A stretch of 64,000 nt of DNA, taken from assembly GCF_003026365.1 (NCBI RefSeq), contig NZ_PYOM01000001.1, positions 62,001 to 126,000 of the forward strand, written 5' to 3'. The stretch is from Photobacterium angustum. GTDB taxonomy: Bacteria; Pseudomonadota; Gammaproteobacteria; Enterobacterales; Vibrionaceae. Under the pieces are notes generated by a model. The model was given only the letters and a program-made list of their open reading frames with translations. It had not been told where the DNA came from and ran no database searches. The translations under genes were made by a program, and so were the position numbers. Shown piece after piece: positions 42,495 through 51,347 of this stretch (positions are counted from its first letter, which is position 1; each line of letters starts with the position of its first letter).

Positions 42495-43109
42495 CTAATT
42501 CACATCAGGAACGACAGGGTTATATCGCCCTGGTTTGTAGTTCATTGCCAGAACAATATTTAGGGTAATGGCTCCAAGAATTGATAGTAATAAAGTGGTT
42601 GGACTAACAAAGAAAAAGGATGCAACTAAGATAGAGATATCAATCGACATTTGGATTTTTCCTGCTGAAATCCCAAACTTATCTTGAAGGAATAAAACCA
42701 AAACATTAAATCCACCAAGGCTGGTGTGATGACGGAATAATATCAACATGCCAAGTCCCATCAATAAGCCACCAATCACTGCGCAGTAGATTGGATTTAG
42801 CCAACTGATAGCCAATACATGGTGTAGGTTATCCACCATAATTGAGACTAATGCGCCAGACAAGACACTGCTAATTGCAAAAGATTTGCCCATTCTAAAC
42901 CACGCCATTAAATAAAACGGGCAGTTCATTAAGAAATACAGCTTACCAAAAGAGATATCAACAAAATGGGTGAGTAATAACGCGAGTCCTGTAGTGCCTC
43001 CCGTTAATAACTGGCTTTGCTGTAGAAAAAATATGCCCTGAGCAACAATAAATGTCCCCGTTAAAATAGCGATCATATTTTCATGAACAGGATGTTTAAT
43101 TCGACTCAA
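42495..43109 (-). CDS. YitT-family membrane protein
   Basis: A 204-residue integral membrane protein with about six segments. The pattern FFLQQSQLLTGGTTGLALLL near residue 28, repeated topology and GLGMLILFRHHTSLGGFNVL near 120 fit the YitT (DUF161) family. The function of the family is unknown, with suggestions of transport. It is monocistronic and divergent from glyA. Confidence 0.82.
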   Translation of the reverse strand: MSRIKHPVHENMIAILTGTFIVAQGIFFLQQSQLLTGGTTGLALLLTHFVDISFGKLYFLMNCPFYLMAWFRMGKSFAISSVLSGALVSIMVDNLHHVLAISWLNPIYCAVIGGLLMGLGMLILFRHHTSLGGFNVLVLFLQDKFGISAGKIQMSIDISILVASFFFVSPTTLLLSILGAITLNIVLAMNYKPGRYNPVVPDVN

Positions 43110-43293
43110 TGGATCAACTCCTTGTAAAGAATAGAGCCATAGTAAGAGGGAATAAGAATTTATAAAAGTTTACGGGTAAAAAGCACCTTTTCGTTCTGTA
43201 ATATATTCTTTACACTGTTGTAAATAATTTTATTGTAAAAATACTTGCTATCTATATTTGTTTTAATCTTTGTCCCTGAGTCGTTTATTAAGA

Positions 43294-43306
43294 TGAAAAT
43301 GATTCA
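43294..43306 (+). promoter_or_regulatory. MetR-type site upstream of glyA
   Basis: The sequence TGAAAATGATTCA matches the MetR consensus TGAA-N5-TTCA exactly. glyA is activated by MetR in Escherichia coli. It lies about 200 bases before the start codon. Confidence 0.55.
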
Positions 43307-43409
43307 TGCTCTATTGAAAATAAACCGTGTTAATCATTAAGAAAAAGAACAATTAGGACTACCTGATTTAGATCAATTTATGTAAGATAGGCGATAATTA
43401 ATAAGCAAG

Positions 43410-43425
43410 ACGAAAACGTTTGCGT
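43410..43425 (+). promoter_or_regulatory. PurR-like operator upstream of glyA
   Basis: The 16-bp element ACGAAAACGTTTGCGT matches the PurR operator pattern with the AAACGTTT centre. It lies 77 bases before the glyA start. glyA is under PurR control in Escherichia coli because it supplies glycine and one-carbon units for purines. Confidence 0.82.
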
Positions 43426-43502
43426 CTACGTGGCGCCTAGCATTGCGATTTTTCAGTTTTTGCTCAAAATGGTATTTAACTTAGCTGAGTTAGGAGATAC
43501 AG

Positions 43503-44753
43503 ATGCTAAAGCGCGATATGAATATTGCTGATTATGATGCGGAACTATTTGCAGCCATTCAGGAAGAAACAGCTCGTCAGGAAGAACACATCGAGTTGAT
43601 TGCTTCTGAAAACTACACAAGCCCACGCGTAATGGAAGCGCAAGGATCTCAGCTAACTAATAAATATGCTGAAGGTTACCCAGGCAAGCGTTATTACGGT
43701 GGTTGTGAGTTTGTTGATAAAGCGGAGCAACTGGCTATCGACCGTGCTTGTCAGCTATTTGGTGCAGAATACGCGAACGTTCAGCCTCACTCAGGCTCAC
43801 AAGCGAACAATGCTGTTTACATGGCACTTCTGAATGCTGGCGATACCGTATTAGGTATGAGTCTTGCGCACGGCGGTCACTTAACTCACGGTTCACCTGT
43901 AAACTTCTCTGGTAAGCTTTACAACGTGATCCCATACGGTATCGATGAAAGCGGTCAAATTGATTACGCTGAAGTTGAAGCTTTAGCGCTTGAGCACAAA
44001 CCAAAGATGATCATCGGTGGTTTTTCTGCTTACTCTCAAATTGTTGATTGGAAACGCATGCGTGAAATCGCAGACAAAGTTGGCGCGTACTTCTTTGTTG
44101 ATATGGCGCACGTTGCGGGTCTAATTGCGGCGGGTGTTTATCCTAACCCAGTGCCACATGCACATGTTGTTACAACAACAACGCACAAAACACTAGCAGG
44201 TCCTCGTGGTGGTCTTATCCTTTCTAATGAAGGTGAAGATCTTTATAAGAAGTTGAACTCTGCAGTATTCCCTGGTGGTCAAGGTGGCCCTCTAATGCAT
44301 GTTATTGCGGCAAAAGCAGTAGCATTCAAAGAAGCAATGGAGCCAGAGTTTAAAGATTACCAAGCGCGTGTTGTTGAAAACGCAAAAGTAATGGTAGGTG
44401 AATTCCTAGAGCGTGGTTACAAGATTGTTTCTGGTAGCACTGAAAACCACTTATTCCTTGTTGATTTGATCGACAAAGGTATCACTGGTAAAGAAGCTGA
44501 TGCAGCACTAGGTGCAGCAAACATCACAGTTAACAAAAACAGTGTACCAAATGACCCACGTAGCCCATTTGTAACATCAGGTATTCGTATCGGTACTCCG
44601 TCTATTACTCGTCGTGGCTTTACTGCTGATGATGCGCGTCAACTTGCAGGTTGGATGTGTGATGTCTTAGACAATGTTGATAACGAAGAAGTTATTGCAG
44701 CAACAAAAGCAAAAGTTTTAGATATTTGTAAGCGTCTACCTGTTTACGCTTAA
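43503..44753 (+). CDS. glyA: Serine hydroxymethyltransferase
   Basis: A PLP enzyme that interconverts serine and glycine with transfer of a one-carbon unit to tetrahydrofolate. The 416-residue protein has the signature [12 protein letters not shown] near residue 32, the [12 protein letters not shown] site near 96 and the PLP lysine in [16 protein letters not shown] near 229. Normal length. Strong codon bias indicates high expression. Controlled by PurR- and MetR-type sites upstream, with a terminator after it. Confidence 0.98.
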   Translation: MLKRDMNIADYDAELFAAIQEETARQEEHIELIASENYTSPRVMEAQGSQLTNKYAEGYPGKRYYGGCEFVDKAEQLAIDRACQLFGAEYANVQPHSGSQANNAVYMALLNAGDTVLGMSLAHGGHLTHGSPVNFSGKLYNVIPYGIDESGQIDYAEVEALALEHKPKMIIGGFSAYSQIVDWKRMREIADKVGAYFFVDMAHVAGLIAAGVYPNPVPHAHVVTTTTHKTLAGPRGGLILSNEGEDLYKKLNSAVFPGGQGGPLMHVIAAKAVAFKEAMEPEFKDYQARVVENAKVMVGEFLERGYKIVSGSTENHLFLVDLIDKGITGKEADAALGAANITVNKNSVPNDPRSPFVTSGIRIGTPSITRRGFTADDARQLAGWMCDVLDNVDNEEVIAATKAKVLDICKRLPVYA

Positions 44754-44798
44754 TCTATTAAAATGCATTAAATAACATAACTGTCGGGTTATGATGAT

Positions 44799-44828
44799 AA
44801 AGGCTTACCATTAGGTAAGCCTTTTTTA
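44799..44828 (+). terminator. Terminator after glyA
   Basis: The stem AAAGGCTTACC/GGTAAGCCTTT with a loop of a few bases is followed by a T run. Confidence 0.93.
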
Positions 44829-44967
44829 ATATTTAGCGCTTTTTCTGAGCGAACAATAAAACAACTATTCGTGGCTTTTTAACCAAAATGAGTAGAAAAA
44901 AAGGGCGAATATTCTCATTAACGGTTTGAAATGAGTTACACTGAACCGATTAAATGTAGGAGGCTAA

Positions 44968-45417
44968 ATGCATTGTCCTTTTTGCGGTGCGAATGACACC
45001 AAAGTAATCGATTCACGATTGGTTGCAGATGGCCACCAAGTGCGCCGGCGCCGCCAATGTTTAGCTTGTAATGAACGTTATACGACCTTTGAAACGGCCG
45101 AATTAGTAATGCCTCGTGTGGTAAAAACCAATGGCAATCGCGATCCATTTAATGAAGAAAAACTTCGTGGTGGTATTCAGCGCGCATTAGAAAAACGTCC
45201 AGTGAGTACAGATGACATCGAGCGTGCGATTAATAATATTAAATCTCGTCTTCGTGCAACTGGAGAGCGAGAAGTGCCTTCAGAGATGATCGGTAACTTA
45301 GTGATGGAAGCATTAAAAGAGCTCGATAAAGTCGCCTATATTCGCTTTGCGTCGGTTTACCGTAGTTTTGAAGATATTCGTGAGTTTGGTGAAGAAATAG
45401 CCAAACTAGAACGTTAA
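44968..45417 (+). CDS. nrdR: Transcriptional repressor NrdR
   Basis: A 149-residue repressor of ribonucleotide reductase genes. It has an N-terminal zinc ribbon (CPFC at residue 3 and CLAC at 31) with the basic stretch QVRRRRQ, followed by an ATP-cone domain (about 49-139) that senses ATP and dATP. An excellent ribosome-binding site, TAGGAGG, precedes the ATG. It is the first gene of the nrdR-ribD-ribE-ribBA group, 10 bases before ribD, an arrangement conserved in gammaproteobacteria. Confidence 0.97.
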   Translation: MHCPFCGANDTKVIDSRLVADGHQVRRRRQCLACNERYTTFETAELVMPRVVKTNGNRDPFNEEKLRGGIQRALEKRPVSTDDIERAINNIKSRLRATGEREVPSEMIGNLVMEALKELDKVAYIRFASVYRSFEDIREFGEEIAKLER

Positions 45418-45427
45418 GCTGAGTGTA

Positions 45428-46552
45428 ATGTTTACTAACCTTGATACACGATTGATGCTACGCGCTATTCAGTTAGCTAAACGTGGTTATTTTACAACAG
45501 CACCAAACCCGAATTTGGGTTGTGTTATTGCTAATGGCGATGAAATTCTTGGTGAAGGCTTTCATTATCGTGCGGGTGAACCCCATGCGGAGGTGTTTGC
45601 ATTAAAGCAAGCAGGTGCGCGCGCGAAAGGTGCAACAGCCTATGTTACCTTAGAGCCTTGCTCTCATTACGGGCGCACGCCGCCTTGCGCTGAAGCATTA
45701 ATTAAATCAGGCGTAACTAGAGTTATTTGCGCCATGGTTGATCCTAATCCGCTGGTGGCTGGACGTGGCGTTGAAATGTTGCAAAAAGCGGGTGTAGATG
45801 TACAAGTAGGGCTTCTTAAAGAAGAGGCTCAAGCCATTAATAAAGCGTTCATTAAACAAATGACAACCAAGATGCCATATGTTGAATTAAAACTGGCATC
45901 AAGTCTTGATGGTAAAACAGCGTTAGCTAACGGTGATAGTAAGTGGATCACTGGGCCTTATGCTCGCGCTGATGTTCAACGTCATCGTGCACAAGCTGGT
46001 GCAATATTATCAACCAGTGCCACTGTTATCGCTGATGATCCATCGCTGAATGTACGTTGGAGTGAGTTGGGTACACAGATTCAAGATGAATATCCACAAG
46101 CAGATGTTCGTCAACCTATTCGCGTTATCATTGACAGCCAAAACCGATTAACCCCGGCATATCAGTTATTTCACCTTCCGGGAGAAACGATTTTGGCACG
46201 CGCAGAAATGGGGAATGAAGATTGGCCTGACTCTGTGTCTCAGTGGCTCATTCCTACCCGAGAAAATAGCCAACAACTCGATCTCACATTACTCATGCGC
46301 AAGTTAGCAGAAAATGGCATAAACCATATTTGGGTTGAAGCTGGCGCTGGGCTTGCGGGTGGGTTACTTGAAGCACAATTAGTTGATTGTTTGATTTTAT
46401 ATCAGGCCCCAAAGTTAATGGGAGCAGATAGTCGCAGTTTAATGAACTTATCGCCATTAACCGCGATGGATCAAGTTATCGATCTGAATATTACAGATAT
46501 ACGTATGGTTGATTGTGATGTGAAAATTACAGCCACCGTTAAACGCTGTTAA
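45428..46552 (+). CDS. ribD: Bifunctional riboflavin deaminase/reductase RibD
   Basis: Two consecutive steps of riboflavin synthesis: deamination of the pyrimidine and NADPH-dependent reduction of the ribosyl chain. The deaminase domain (about 1-145) has EPHAEVFAL and PCSHYGRTPPCAEAL for zinc binding. The reductase domain (about 147-370) starts with MPYVELKLASSLDGKTAL. The 374-residue length is normal. Located 10 bases after nrdR and 29 before ribE. Confidence 0.97.
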   Translation: MFTNLDTRLMLRAIQLAKRGYFTTAPNPNLGCVIANGDEILGEGFHYRAGEPHAEVFALKQAGARAKGATAYVTLEPCSHYGRTPPCAEALIKSGVTRVICAMVDPNPLVAGRGVEMLQKAGVDVQVGLLKEEAQAINKAFIKQMTTKMPYVELKLASSLDGKTALANGDSKWITGPYARADVQRHRAQAGAILSTSATVIADDPSLNVRWSELGTQIQDEYPQADVRQPIRVIIDSQNRLTPAYQLFHLPGETILARAEMGNEDWPDSVSQWLIPTRENSQQLDLTLLMRKLAENGINHIWVEAGAGLAGGLLEAQLVDCLILYQAPKLMGADSRSLMNLSPLTAMDQVIDLNITDIRMVDCDVKITATVKRC

Positions 46553-46581
46553 TTAATAGAATAAAGAAACAAGGATTTTCC

Positions 46582-47238
46582 ATGTTCACCGGTATCATTG
46601 AAGCAATTGGAACGATTACCGCTTTAACACCTAAAGGTGCTGATATTTCTGTCACTGTCGACTCAGGCAATCTTGATCTGTCTGATGTTAAGTTGGGTGA
46701 CAGTATTGCGACAAATGGTGTGTGCTTAACTGTGGTTAAATTGACAGGTAAAGGCTATGTTGCTGATCTGTCATTAGAAACCTTAAAACGTACTGCTTTT
46801 GCTCATTATCAAGCTGGTCAGGTCGTCAACTTAGAAAAAGCGATGTTACCAACAACGCGTTTTGGCGGCCATATGGTGTCAGGTCATGTTGATGCTGTTG
46901 CTGAGATCATTGAACGTCACCATACGGGGCGTGCTATTGAGTTTTGGGTAAAAGTACCCGCACATTTAGCGAAATATATCTCAGAAAAAGGCTCAGTTGC
47001 GGTTGATGGTATTAGCTTAACGGTGAATGAAATAAATGGTGATGAATTTAAGTTAACCATTGTTCCACATACAGCACTAGAAACAACAATGGATACATTC
47101 AAACCAGGCCGAATGATAAATCTTGAAGTGGATGTGATTGCCCGCTATTTAGAGCGTTTAATGTTGGGTGATAAAGCTGCAGATAAAAAACCGCAAGTCA
47201 CAATGGATTTATTAGCGAGAACGGGTTTTCTTGGCTAA
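46582..47238 (+). CDS. ribE: Riboflavin synthase, alpha chain
   Basis: Dismutates two 6,7-dimethyl-8-ribityllumazine molecules to give riboflavin. The 218-residue protein shows the two tandem lumazine-binding domains typical of the family: MFTGIIEAIGTI with NGVCLTV in the first (about 1-97) and GHVDAVAEI with VDGISLTVNE in the second (about 98-200). The gene is called ribC in Escherichia coli; ribE is the usual name in operons of this type. Confidence 0.96.
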   Translation: MFTGIIEAIGTITALTPKGADISVTVDSGNLDLSDVKLGDSIATNGVCLTVVKLTGKGYVADLSLETLKRTAFAHYQAGQVVNLEKAMLPTTRFGGHMVSGHVDAVAEIIERHHTGRAIEFWVKVPAHLAKYISEKGSVAVDGISLTVNEINGDEFKLTIVPHTALETTMDTFKPGRMINLEVDVIARYLERLMLGDKAADKKPQVTMDLLARTGFLG

Positions 47239-47289
47239 ATATGATGATTAGCTAGTCAGCTAAGGTACATAAGAATTAAGGGTAGTGTT

Positions 47290-48393
47290 ATGGCTTTAAG
47301 CAGCGCAAAAGAAATTATTGATGATATTCGTCAGGGCAAAATGGTTATTCTGATGGATGATGAAGATCGTGAAAATGAAGGCGATCTGATTATTGCATCT
47401 GAAAAAATCACACCTGAAGCTATTAATTTTATGGCGACTTATGGTCGTGGTCTGATTTGTTTGACACTGAGCAAAGCCCGTTGTCAAAAATTAAACTTGC
47501 CTTTAATGGTTCAAGAAAATACCGAACAGTTTGGTACACCTTTTACTGTTTCTATTGAAGCGGCTGAAGGGGTAACTACAGGTATTTCAGCTGCAGATCG
47601 TTCTTGCACAGTACAAGCCGCCGTTGCAGCCAATGCGACTGCAGCTGATATTGTTATGCCTGGTCATATCTTCCCATTAATGGCTCAAGAAGGTGGCGTC
47701 TTAACACGTGCAGGTCACACTGAAGCTGGTTGTGATGTTGCGCGTTTGGCTGGCCTTGAGCCATCAAGTGTGATTGTTGAGATCTTAAATGAAGATGGCA
47801 CGATGGCACGTCGCCCACAGCTTGAAGTGTTTGCGGAAAAACACGGCCTTAAATTAGGTACAATTGCTGATCTGATTGAATACCGTAATAATCACGAAAC
47901 CACGATTGAGCGTGTTGCTGAATGTCGATTACCAACAGAGTTCGGTGAGTTCGACATGATCACTTACCGTGACAAGATTGATAACGAAGTGCACTATGCA
48001 CTGCGTAAAGGCGATATCAAAGCGGGTGAAGAAACGCTTGTACGTGTTCACTTGCAAGATACGTTTAAAGATATTCTGCAATCAGGTGCGACTCAATGGA
48101 CGTTACCTGCAGCAATGAAGCGCATTAGCGAAGAAAATGGTGTACTGGTTATTCTAAGTAAACAAGAATCAACCGATGCCATTATTCATAAAGTGAGAAA
48201 TATTGCTGCGGAAGAAGCAGGTCAACCTAAGGTGAAAGTGACACAGAAAGATCCGTCTCGCCAAGTTGGTGTCGGCTCACAAATTCTTTCTGATTTAGGC
48301 GTTAGTAAAATGCGTTTATTGTCATCAAGTACGCAACGTTATCATTCACTATCAGGTTTTGGCTTAGAAGTCGTAGAGTATATTTGTGATTAA
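47290..48393 (+). CDS. ribB: DHBP synthase with degenerate GTP cyclohydrolase II-like domain
   Basis: The N-terminal half (about 1-205) is 3,4-dihydroxy-2-butanone 4-phosphate synthase, with the [14 protein letters not shown] motif and the [16 protein letters not shown] stretch; it makes the four-carbon unit of riboflavin. The C-terminal half (about 206-367) aligns with GTP cyclohydrolase II by its fold pattern, but where the zinc-binding cysteines should follow VRVH it reads [12 protein letters not shown] with no cysteine. That half is therefore not expected to have cyclohydrolase activity. Such RibB hybrids are known in proteobacteria, and a separate ribA should exist elsewhere. Confidence 0.93.
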   Translation: MALSSAKEIIDDIRQGKMVILMDDEDRENEGDLIIASEKITPEAINFMATYGRGLICLTLSKARCQKLNLPLMVQENTEQFGTPFTVSIEAAEGVTTGISAADRSCTVQAAVAANATAADIVMPGHIFPLMAQEGGVLTRAGHTEAGCDVARLAGLEPSSVIVEILNEDGTMARRPQLEVFAEKHGLKLGTIADLIEYRNNHETTIERVAECRLPTEFGEFDMITYRDKIDNEVHYALRKGDIKAGEETLVRVHLQDTFKDILQSGATQWTLPAAMKRISEENGVLVILSKQESTDAIIHKVRNIAAEEAGQPKVKVTQKDPSRQVGVGSQILSDLGVSKMRLLSSSTQRYHSLSGFGLEVVEYICD

Positions 48394-48436
48394 ATTCACC
48401 AAATGTTAGACGCTAGTGATAAAATAACTGATATCT

Positions 48437-48473
48437 GCGGCAGCGAAAGACAATTATTATTTTTAACTGCCGC
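48437..48473 (+). promoter_or_regulatory. Stem-loop in the ribB-ribH gap, with a possible promoter behind it
   Basis: GCGGCAG (48437-48443) pairs with CTGCCGC (48467-48473) around a 23-base AT-rich loop. The tail is only weakly T-rich, so this may be a partial terminator. Further on, TGATAGACT (48575-48583) looks like an extended -10 and could start ribH-nusB transcription. No FMN riboswitch pattern is present. Confidence 0.4.
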
Positions 48474-48627
48474 TTTCAATACTGTTTATTGGTCGAATCA
48501 AGGACAGATAAGCAATAAATATTAACAAATCTGTTGAAACCGACGGTTGTCCATAGCAGAGATATTGCAAAGTGTGATAGACTCCCGCGGTTTCTCAAAC
48601 CGGAAAGACATAGTCACAGGAAGGCCC

Positions 48628-49098
48628 ATGAAGGTAATTGAAGGCGCCATCGCGGCACCAAACGCAAAAGTTGCTATCGTAATTGCACGCTTCAACAGCT
48701 TTATTAACGAAAGCTTACTTTCAGGTGCATTAGATGCGCTGAAACGTCAAGGACAGGTTAGCGAAGACAACATTACTGTTGTTCGTTGTCCAGGTGCTTA
48801 CGAGCTACCACTTGTTGCTCAACAGGTTGCTAAAAGCGACCGTTATGATGCAATCGTTGCTCTAGGCTCAGTTATTCGTGGCGGTACACCGCACTTCGAT
48901 TATGTTGCCGGTGAGTGTAATAAAGGTCTAGCACAAATTGCACTTGAGTATAATACTCCAGTTGCTTTTGGTGTTTTGACTGTAGATTCTATTGAACAAG
49001 CCATTGAGCGTGCCGGTACCAAGGCTGGTAATAAAGGGGCAGAGGCTGCACTAAGCGCGCTCGAAATGGTTAATGTCCTGTCCCAAATCGAATCCTAA
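48628..49098 (+). CDS. ribH: 6,7-dimethyl-8-ribityllumazine synthase
   Basis: Condenses the pyrimidine and the four-carbon phosphate to the lumazine precursor of riboflavin. The 156-residue product has the substrate site [14 protein letters not shown] near residue 17, [10 protein letters not shown] near 54, and [14 protein letters not shown] near 83. The ATG at 48628 is preceded by AGGAAGG and gives the canonical N-terminus [18 protein letters not shown]; the frame is open further upstream but without a good start. nusB follows two bases later, as in Escherichia coli. Confidence 0.96.
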   Translation: MKVIEGAIAAPNAKVAIVIARFNSFINESLLSGALDALKRQGQVSEDNITVVRCPGAYELPLVAQQVAKSDRYDAIVALGSVIRGGTPHFDYVAGECNKGLAQIALEYNTPVAFGVLTVDSIEQAIERAGTKAGNKGAEAALSALEMVNVLSQIES

Positions 49099-49100
49099 TA

Positions 49101-49571
49101 ATGGGGGTTACTGTGAAACCAGCCGCACGTCGTAATGCACGTCAGTTTGCTGTACAAGCTATTTACTCTTGGCAACTTACGAAAGGTAATGTTGCTGATA
49201 TTGAGCAACATTTTCTTTCTGGCGATAAGTTTGAAGAAGAAGAACATCAAGCTGATGCGCCAGTTCTTGCTGCACCACATACTGATGTTAGCTACTTCCG
49301 TGATCTGTTCACAGGCGTAGTACTAAGCCACCAAGAACTTGATAGCAAGATGCGTCCATACTTATCTCGTCCGCTTCAGGATCTTGATCAGATGGAACTT
49401 GCGCTACTTCGTCTTGCAATGTACGAAATGGTTAAGCGTGAAGACGTACCATTTAAAGTTGTTATCAACGAAGCAATCGAATTAGCTAAGCTATTCGGTG
49501 CGGAAGATAGCCACAAGTTCGTTAATGGTGTACTTGATAAAGCTGCACCAACACTTCGTAAAGAAAAGTAA
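49101..49571 (+). CDS. nusB: Transcription antitermination factor NusB
   Basis: A 156-residue all-helical RNA-binding protein that, with NusE, binds boxA and supports rRNA antitermination. The signatures [20 protein letters not shown] at the N-terminus and [16 protein letters not shown] at the C-terminus are clear. ATG 49101 agrees with the [16 protein letters not shown] start of Vibrio proteins; an in-frame GTG at 49113 would match the shorter Escherichia coli start. Directly behind ribH. Confidence 0.96.
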   Translation: MGVTVKPAARRNARQFAVQAIYSWQLTKGNVADIEQHFLSGDKFEEEEHQADAPVLAAPHTDVSYFRDLFTGVVLSHQELDSKMRPYLSRPLQDLDQMELALLRLAMYEMVKREDVPFKVVINEAIELAKLFGAEDSHKFVNGVLDKAAPTLRKEK

Positions 49572-49601
49572 TTTTCGAAGTAACGAAAGTAGATAAAAGA
49601 A

Positions 49602-49627
49602 GTCAGCCTAGCTGGCTTTTTTTTTAT
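49602..49627 (+). terminator. Terminator after nusB
   Basis: A 7-bp stem AGTCAGC/GCTGGCT (one G-T pair) with a CTA loop is followed by about ten T residues. Confidence 0.8.
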
Positions 49628-49668
49628 CTATTGTATTGATATGAAGCAATCGTAAAGGTAAGCGCATT

Positions 49669-49674
49669 ATAATG
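49669..49674 (+). promoter_or_regulatory. -10 element of thiL-pgpA
   Basis: A consensus TATAAT lies 29 bases before the thiL start and behind the nusB terminator. The -35 region is poor, so the promoter assignment is moderate. Confidence 0.5.
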
Positions 49675-49703
49675 GTGGCTAATAATGGATGAGTTGAACG
49701 GTT

Positions 49704-50687
49704 ATGGCACAAGGTGAATTTGATTTAATTGGGCGGTATTTTGAACACCAGAATGTTAAGCGAGAAGATGTTGATCTTGCTATTGGGGATGATTGCGCAT
49801 TAGTTCGTGTTCCTGAAGGGTGTCAATTGGCGATCAGTACTGATTCGTTAGTTGCAGGCACGCATTTTCTGGAAGATGCTGATCCTAAGTTAGTCGCACA
49901 TAAAGCATTAGCCTCAAATTTAAGTGATTTAGCAGCAATGGGCGCAACGCCTGCTTGGGTTTCTTTGGCGTTAACATTACCGACGTTTAATGAGCATTGG
50001 CTAAATCAGTTTTGTGAGGGTTTCTTCCAATTAGCTGAGCAGTATAATGTTCAACTTATTGGTGGGGATACAACTAAAGGTCCTCTCAGTATTACTTTAA
50101 CGGTTCAAGGGTTTGTTCCTAACGGGCAAGCATTGACACGTAATGGAGCAAAGGTCGGTGATGCAATATATGTTACCGGTCAATTAGGTGATAGCGCAGC
50201 AGGTTTAGCGTTATTATTAGCAGATACATCGTGTCATGATCTTGTTCTGTCTCATGCCTTAAAAGAACGTCATTTTATGATGACACCGCAGGTAGATGCT
50301 GGGATTGCATTGCGTGGCATCGCATCTGCTGCGTTAGATATTTCCGATGGTTTAATTGCTGATCTCGGCCATATAGTTAAACGTTCAGGTGTTGGAGCTG
50401 AAATTTATATCGAGCAGCTCCCTTTATCTTCTGAGTTAATCGCCTTTTGTTCGACACAAGAGCAAGCACAGCAATTGGCATTAAGCAGCGGTGAAGAATA
50501 TCAATTGTGTTTTACTGTACCGAAGCATCAATGTATTGAGATTGAATCTTTAATGATGGCAAAAGGTATTCAAGTGTCTCGTATTGGTCAGTTAACTCAA
50601 TCTAGTGGTATTGTTTTATTACAACAAGGTGAACCTATTGATTGGCAAGTGTCAGGGTGGGATCATTTTGTGAGTTCACATAAGTAA
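49704..50687 (+). CDS. thiL: Thiamine-monophosphate kinase
   Basis: Phosphorylates thiamine monophosphate to the active cofactor thiamine diphosphate. The 327-residue AIRS-like protein has GEFDLIGRYF at the N-terminus, AIGDDCALV near residue 27 and STDSLVAGTHF near 45, LSDLAAMGATP near 74 and ALDISDGLIADLGHI near 215. Normal length. It is followed after nine bases by pgpA, as in Escherichia coli. Confidence 0.96.
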   Translation: MAQGEFDLIGRYFEHQNVKREDVDLAIGDDCALVRVPEGCQLAISTDSLVAGTHFLEDADPKLVAHKALASNLSDLAAMGATPAWVSLALTLPTFNEHWLNQFCEGFFQLAEQYNVQLIGGDTTKGPLSITLTVQGFVPNGQALTRNGAKVGDAIYVTGQLGDSAAGLALLLADTSCHDLVLSHALKERHFMMTPQVDAGIALRGIASAALDISDGLIADLGHIVKRSGVGAEIYIEQLPLSSELIAFCSTQEQAQQLALSSGEEYQLCFTVPKHQCIEIESLMMAKGIQVSRIGQLTQSSGIVLLQQGEPIDWQVSGWDHFVSSHK

Positions 50688-50696
50688 GGTATCAGT

Positions 50697-51185
50697 GTGT
50701 CTACAAATCCTAAAGATTTATTGAAAATGAGTAACCCTTGGCATTTATTAGCAACAGGGTTCGGTAGTGGTTTAGCGAAGTATGTGCCAGGCACGATGGG
50801 AACATTAGCTGCTGTTCCACTCTATTTACTGTTAGCACAGTTACCTTTTAGTTGGTATTTAGTTGTCGTGTTTATTGCTGCGTTGATAGGTATAAAAATT
50901 TGTACTATTACCTCGAACGATATGCAGGTACATGATCATGGCAGTATTGTGTGGGATGAATTTGTTGGTTTCTGGATCACAATGGCCATCGCCCCAGAAG
51001 CTACTTGGCAGTGGGTATTAACAGGCTTTATTTTATTCCGTTTCTTCGACATGGTAAAACCATGGCCAATTAGCTGGCTAGATAAACATGTTGAAGGTGG
51101 CTTTGGCATTATGGTTGACGATATTCTTGCCGGTTTTATGGCAATGATTGCGCTATGGGGTGTTGGTTACTGGCTTGGTTTTTAA
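50697..51185 (+). CDS. pgpA: Phosphatidylglycerophosphatase A
   Basis: Dephosphorylates phosphatidylglycerophosphate to phosphatidylglycerol in the inner membrane. The 162-residue protein has the family pattern NPWHLLATGFGSGLAKYVPG near residue 13, then VWDEFVGFW near 85 and DMVKPWPISWLD near 119, with several membrane segments. It starts at GTG and lies nine bases behind thiL. Confidence 0.94.
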   Translation: MSTNPKDLLKMSNPWHLLATGFGSGLAKYVPGTMGTLAAVPLYLLLAQLPFSWYLVVVFIAALIGIKICTITSNDMQVHDHGSIVWDEFVGFWITMAIAPEATWQWVLTGFILFRFFDMVKPWPISWLDKHVEGGFGIMVDDILAGFMAMIALWGVGYWLGF

Positions 51186-51218
51186 TAACTGACTTCTTGC
51201 GTATTAATATTTTCTAAG

Positions 51219-51243
51219 AGCAGCCCTTTGGGGCTGTTTTATT
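51219..51243 (+). terminator. Terminator after pgpA
   Basis: The stem CAGCCC/GGGCTG with a short loop is followed by a T-rich tail. Confidence 0.85.
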
Positions 51244-51296
51244 TTGTAAATGGATATCGCTTAATTATTTTGCTCCCTAATATTGTTCTAAAAAAT

Positions 51297-51330
51297 AAAA
51301 AGGCATGTTCTAAATGAACATGCCTTTACT
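51297..51330 (-). terminator. Terminator of the cadBA operon
   Basis: Read on the minus strand, GGCATGTTC/GAACATGCC with a five-base loop is followed by a T run, just behind cadA. Confidence 0.9.
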
Positions 51331-51347
51331 GCTTTTAAGGTATGATC

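Noticed and set aside
48394..48627. Possible FMN riboswitch before ribH
   Set aside because: None of the conserved FMN element blocks are seen; only a simple stem-loop and a possible promoter.
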